Source: Occultella aeris (lineage in GTDB: Bacteria > Actinomycetota > Actinomycetes > Actinomycetales > Beutenbergiaceae). From it: DNA of 64,000 bases. Shown here piece after piece: positions 60,782-64,000 of this stretch. A program made the translations under genes and the position numbers. How positions within the stretch are numbered: the stretch's first letter is position 1; each line of letters opens with the position of its first letter. A model generated the notes under the pieces. That model had not been told where the DNA came from. It saw nothing but the letters and a program-made list of their open reading frames with translations, and did not search any database. The DNA is taken from the NCBI RefSeq assembly GCF_902703175.1, contig NZ_CACRYJ010000032.1, positions 1-64,000 of the forward strand, given 5' to 3'.

Positions 60782-61665
60782 CAGGCCTCCCGGCGGCGCC
60801 AGTCCCGCAGCGCGAGCAGGATCACCAGCGAGACCACGACCAGCAGCACCGCGAGCGCGAGCGCGGAGTCCCGGGTGACCCCGGCGCCGTTGAACGCCGT
60901 GTAGATCGCCATCGGCATGGTCTGGGTGACGCCCGGCTGGTTACCCGCGAAGAGTGCGGTGGCCCCGAACTCACCGACGGCGCGAGCGAAGGCGAGCACG
61001 GTGCCGGCGATCAGCCCGGGCATCACCAGCGGCAGTGTGATCCGCCGCAGCACCGTCCACCGGCCTGCGCCCAGGGTCGCCGCGACGAACTCGTACCGGG
61101 TGCCGGCCGTGCGCAGCGCGCCCTCGAGCGAGATCACCAGGAACGGCATCGCCACGAACGTCTGGGCCATCACCACGGCGACGGTGCTGAACGGGATCGT
61201 GATCCCGAACATCGTCAGGAACGAACCGAGGTAGCCGTTGACGCCGAACAGGTACAGCAGCGCCATGCCGCCCACGAGCGGAGGCAGCACCAGTGGCAGG
61301 GTGACGATGATCCGTAGCACCTCGGCCAGCCGGGCCGGTGCCCGGGCCGTGTACAGCGCGAGCGGTACCCCGAGGACGAGGCAGCAGACCATGGCGGCGA
61401 GCCCGGTCCGCAACGACAGGCTCAGCGCGGCCAGCGCCGCCGGGGAGGTGATCGCCGCGGGGAACGTGGCCCAGTCCACCCGCGGGAACAGGGCCGCGAG
61501 CGGCAGCAGCACGGCCGCGAGCCCGAGCACCGCGGGCACGACGAGCAGGACCGGCAGCGGGCGGGGCGCGGTGCCCCGCTCACCACGCGAGCGTGTTTGC
61601 GACGCCGCGACGGCCCAGCCGACCGGGGCCGGCGGGCCTGCGGAGTCGTCCGGGCCGGTGGTCAT
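60778..61665 (-). CDS. modB: Molybdate ABC transporter permease
   Basis: This 295-residue permease has five to six membrane helices and the ModB/CysT family EAA-loop region GTRYEFVAATLGAGRWTVLRRITLPLVMPGLIAGTVLAFARAVGEFG. An N-terminal cytoplasmic extension of about 35 residues precedes the first helix. It forms the channel for molybdate delivered by ModA. Its start overlaps the modA stop and its stop overlaps the modC start, both by four bases, showing tight coupling. Confidence 0.92.
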   Translation of the reverse strand: MTTGPDDSAGPPAPVGWAVAASQTRSRGERGTAPRPLPVLLVVPAVLGLAAVLLPLAALFPRVDWATFPAAITSPAALAALSLSLRTGLAAMVCCLVLGVPLALYTARAPARLAEVLRIIVTLPLVLPPLVGGMALLYLFGVNGYLGSFLTMFGITIPFSTVAVVMAQTFVAMPFLVISLEGALRTAGTRYEFVAATLGAGRWTVLRRITLPLVMPGLIAGTVLAFARAVGEFGATALFAGNQPGVTQTMPMAIYTAFNGAGVTRDSALALAVLLVVVSLVILLALRDWRRREAW

Positions 61666-62480
61666 GGTGCGCCGAAGCCGTACTCCGCCAGCACCGCCTG
61701 ACCCTCGTCCGAGAGGACGAACTCCACGAACAGCGCGGCGGCGGGCTGGGCGCCGTCGAGCTCGACGATCGGGTAGTCGTTCACGATGCCATCGGCGCCG
61801 GTCGGCACCACGGCCTCGAGCTCGTCGGACCGGGAGGCAACGTCCGTGCCGTACACGAGCCCCGCGCCCACGTCGCCGTTGACCACCCGCTCGGCCACCG
61901 CCGTCACGTTCTGCTCCTGACTGACCGGAGTCCCGTCGAAGCCCGCGACCTCGAACAGCTCGACGGTGGCGTCCCCGCAGGGCACCTCCGGCGCGCAGAT
62001 CACGAACGTGGTGTCGTCGAGGTCGGGCAGGTCGGCGATGCCCTCCGGGTTACCGGTGGGGACCGCGATCACGAGGGTGTTCGTCGCGAACAGCTCCGGC
62101 GCTCTCGCGGCCAGGTCACCGGTCGTGATGCGCTGCATCGTCTCCTCATTCGCGGTCGCGAGCACGTCCGCGCTCGCGCCCTCCTCGAGCTGGGTGGCGA
62201 GGGTGGAGGAGCCGTCGTACACGGCCGGGGCAACCTCGACGTCCGGGTGCTGCTCGGCGAACGCGGCGAGCAGCTCGTCGAAGGACTCCTGCAGCGAGGC
62301 GGCGGCGAACACCGTCAGGGTGCCACCCACGTCTTCGGCCGTTTCGCTGGTCCCGGCGCCGGTCGGGTCCTCGTCGCCACCCCCGGAGGAACACGCCGCC
62401 AGTGCCAGGCCGGCTGCGGTCGCCCCGAGCAGGGCGATCAGACGACGGGGTCGGCGGCGGGTCGTGAGGGAACGGGTCAT
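61662..62480 (-). CDS. modA: Molybdate-binding lipoprotein
   Basis: This 272-residue periplasmic-type substrate-binding lipoprotein has a signal peptide with lipobox LALAAC (Cys30). The mature ModA fold has TLTVFAAASLQESFDELLAAF, YDGSSTLATQLEEGASADVLATAN and VVNGDVGAGLVYGTDVASR, in which serines and backbone amides typically bind molybdate or tungstate. The ATG overlaps the stop of the upstream HTH gene by four bases. It hands the oxyanion to ModB/ModC. Confidence 0.93.
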   Translation of the reverse strand: MTRSLTTRRRPRRLIALLGATAAGLALAACSSGGGDEDPTGAGTSETAEDVGGTLTVFAAASLQESFDELLAAFAEQHPDVEVAPAVYDGSSTLATQLEEGASADVLATANEETMQRITTGDLAARAPELFATNTLVIAVPTGNPEGIADLPDLDDTTFVICAPEVPCGDATVELFEVAGFDGTPVSQEQNVTAVAERVVNGDVGAGLVYGTDVASRSDELEAVVPTGADGIVNDYPIVELDGAQPAAALFVEFVLSDEGQAVLAEYGFGAP

Positions 62481-62881
62481 CGGTGGTGCCTCTCTGCCTC
62501 GACGATCACGGTGGTCGCCTTGACGACGGCCACGGCGGTGGATCCGACCTCGAGGCCGAGGTCCCGCACGGCCTCACTGGACATCAGCGAGACCACCCGG
62601 AACGGGCCGCACTGGAGCTCGACCTGGGCCATCACGGTGTCCGCGACGATCTTCGTGACGAGGCCGACGAACCGGTTCCGGGCGCTGCTCGCCGCGCCGG
62701 TGGGGTCCTCGGGCGCGTGCGCGAGCTCCGTCGCCCAGCGGGCCAGATCCACACCGGGGATCACCTGCCGGCCGGCGTCGTCGCGGGCGGCGGTCAGCGA
62801 CCCGGATTCCACCCAGCGGCGCACGGTGTCCGCGCTCACGCCGAGCAGCCGGGCGGCCTCGCTGATCCGGTAATGCGTCAT
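62477..62881 (-). CDS. HTH-Mop (molybdenum-pterin-binding) regulator
   Basis: This 134-residue protein fuses a MerR/excisionase-like helix-turn-helix (YRISEAARLLGVSADTVRRWVESG) to a single Mop/TOBE domain (RNRFVGLVTKIVADTVMAQVELQCGP, then LGLEVGSTAVAVVKATTVIVE), a fold that binds molybdate. It would sense molybdate and control the mod operon that it heads, a compact alternative to ModE. The ATG at 62881 gives the N-terminus seen in relatives; another ATG lies 12 bases upstream. The 210-base gap to the divergent SDR gene probably holds its operator. Confidence 0.85.
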   Translation of the reverse strand: MTHYRISEAARLLGVSADTVRRWVESGSLTAARDDAGRQVIPGVDLARWATELAHAPEDPTGAASSARNRFVGLVTKIVADTVMAQVELQCGPFRVVSLMSSEAVRDLGLEVGSTAVAVVKATTVIVEAERHHR

Positions 62882-63078
62882 GCAGGGGAGCATATCAACG
62901 CATCTGCGGCTCTGATGTGCACTATCGATCGCACCTGCGCCTCACGGACCCGCGCCTCTCGACGGGACGCTCCCGCGCCCAGCGAGCGTCCGTGCACGGC
63001 TCGCTCGGCCGGAACGCGCCCGCTCGCCGCGGAGGGCGAGCCGTGGCCCGCCGCCGCCGTTCGCCACACCCAGTTGGT

Positions 63079-63084
63079 TACATT
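63079..63084 (+). promoter_or_regulatory. Candidate -10 box for the SDR gene
   Basis: TACATT ends seven bases before the ATG at 63092. GAGG (63085-63088) is also present as a weak ribosome site, so either leaderless or very short-leader transcription is possible. Confidence 0.35.
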
Positions 63085-63091
63085 GAGGCAC

Positions 63092-63856
63092 ATGCGCATC
63101 ACACCGAGCAGCGTTGCTCTGATCTCCGGCGCGGCGTCCGGCCTTGGCGAGGCGACCGCCCGCCGCCTCCTCGCCGACGGCGCCGCCGTCGTCCTGGCGG
63201 ACCTGCCCACCTCTCGCGGCGCCGAGCTCGCAGACGAGCTCGGCCCGCGCGCCGCGTTCGCCCCCACGGACGTGCGCGACGAGGCCCAGGTGCGCGCCGC
63301 CGTCGCCAAGGCCGCCACGCTCGGCGAGCTGCGGGTCGCGGTGACCTGCGCCGGCGTCGCGACCCCTGGCCGCATCCTCGGCAGGAAGGGTCTGCTCCCG
63401 CTGGACGCCTACCGATCCGTCATCGAGATCAACCTCATCGGCACGTTCAACGTGCTGCGCCTGGCCGCGGAGGCGATGGCCGGCAACGACGAGGTCGACG
63501 GCGATCGCGGCGTCGTCGTGATGACGGCGTCGGTCGCCGCGTACGACGGGCAGGTGGGCCAGGCCGCGTATGCGTCATCGAAGGGTGGCGTGGTCGCGCT
63601 GACCCTCACCGCCGCTCGCGACCTCGCCGGCCTGGGCATCCGGGTAGTGACCATCGCCCCCGGGGTCATGGAGACGCCGATGATGGCGGGCCTGCCGGAG
63701 GAGACCCGCACGTCCCTTGAGGCGCTGGTGCCACACCCGTCCCGGCTCGGGCGCCCCGACGAGTACGCCGCCCTCGCCGCGCACATCGTGGACAACTCCC
63801 TGCTGAACGGCGAGGTCATCCGCCTCGACGGCGCCCTCCGGATGCCTCCGCGCTGA
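63092..63856 (+). CDS. Short-chain dehydrogenase/reductase (type II 3-hydroxyacyl-CoA dehydrogenase-like)
   Basis: This 254-residue classical SDR has cofactor loop [10 protein letters not shown] (TGxxxGxG type), NAG-equivalent TCAGVATPG, and catalytic S147, Y160 and K164 in [23 protein letters not shown]. The segment [22 protein letters not shown] and a C-terminal [17 protein letters not shown] match the 17-beta-HSD10/3-hydroxyacyl-CoA dehydrogenase type II group, active in fatty-acid or branched-chain amino-acid breakdown. The true substrate is not determined. The gene ends 20 bases before the REP-like element. Confidence 0.9.
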   Translation: MRITPSSVALISGAASGLGEATARRLLADGAAVVLADLPTSRGAELADELGPRAAFAPTDVRDEAQVRAAVAKAATLGELRVAVTCAGVATPGRILGRKGLLPLDAYRSVIEINLIGTFNVLRLAAEAMAGNDEVDGDRGVVVMTASVAAYDGQVGQAAYASSKGGVVALTLTAARDLAGLGIRVVTIAPGVMETPMMAGLPEETRTSLEALVPHPSRLGRPDEYAALAAHIVDNSLLNGEVIRLDGALRMPPR

Positions 63857-63875
63857 GCCGACAGGACAGACCTGC

Positions 63876-63920
63876 AGTGGTGTGATTGCGAGGCACCCAG
63901 AGCGTCGGAATCACACCACT
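63876..63920. repeat. REP-like 45-bp palindromic element, right copy
   Basis: Arms 63876-63891 and 63905-63920 (TCGGAATCACACCACT) pair with one mismatch around a 13-base loop. Read on the other strand it matches the 38-82 element with five differences. It follows the SDR gene and could terminate its transcript. Confidence 0.7.
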
Positions 63921-64000
63921 CCCGCGAGCGAGAGCTCTGACGGTGACCAAGAGGGTTGTATCCGCTGGCTCACCCGCACCCGGCGGCCCAGGGACCCTGG

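Overview
The window is high-GC actinobacterial chromosome, most likely from the order Micrococcales. The evidence is the strong G/C third-position bias, frequent GTG starts and TANNNT-type leaderless promoters. It also carries typical actinobacterial families: a DUF3027 gene beside a long cold-shock gene, an actinobacterial VLRF1 peptidyl-tRNA hydrolase, a bacterial XPB helicase with its helicase-associated partner, and an ECF sigma factor with a SnoaL tail. No gene is cut by either edge. I saw no rRNA, tRNA or CRISPR array.

1-11.5 kb: a LuxR-type AAA regulator, then a long minus-strand block. That block holds a GNAT acetyltransferase, a mannose-6-phosphate-isomerase-like protein with two altered metal ligands, a metallophosphoesterase, RmlD, a DUF305 lipoprotein, VLRF1, a ComB-like phosphatase coupled to an MFS transporter, and two hypotheticals. 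A 45-bp palindromic element lies at each end of the window in opposite orientation, with a degenerate relative near the left end.

11.8-27.3 kb: a cell-surface polysaccharide locus, richer in A/T than its surroundings. It encodes a membrane-bound sugar-nucleotide dehydratase, aminotransferase, phosphoglycosyl transferase and acetyltransferase (a bacillosamine-type PglF/E/C/D set), a flippase, a polymerase, three glycosyltransferases, a glucuronyl C5-epimerase-family protein, a BY-kinase/chain-length protein and a low-molecular-weight tyrosine phosphatase. UDP-glucose dehydrogenase (31.1 kb), RmlD (5.8 kb) and the ManA-like gene (3.5 kb) may feed it with precursors. Between the dehydratase and the rest of the locus sits a minus-strand trio: cold-shock protein, DUF3027, and a secreted 93-residue peptide whose mature part is six near-identical copies of GWGDELIR. 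This repeat peptide is the most unusual object in the window.

27.3-37.7 kb: a membrane-anchored beta-propeller-like protein, the helicase-associated protein, Ugd, a serine hydrolase, a truncated alanine/cation symporter remnant, an aldo/keto reductase, a berberine-bridge-type flavoenzyme and an ECF sigma factor.

37.7-45.9 kb: an apparent peptide-use locus under an IclR regulator: OPT transporter, NicX/M29-like protein, proline iminopeptidase, AroM, Asp/Glu racemase, DUF1177, and a divergent peptidase E. A palindrome just upstream of the IclR gene is a candidate operator.

45.9-64 kb: XPB helicase, a GIN-domain lipoprotein with a structured leader, a class I amidotransferase, a TPM-domain protein next to PspA, and an NYN-domain protein. 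Next comes a low-GC accessory patch (matrixin-like protease plus lipoprotein) bordered by a broken IS1380-type transposase and an unidentified remnant. The window ends with a methyltransferase, a two-component system, a molybdate ABC operon led by an HTH-Mop regulator, and a short-chain dehydrogenase.
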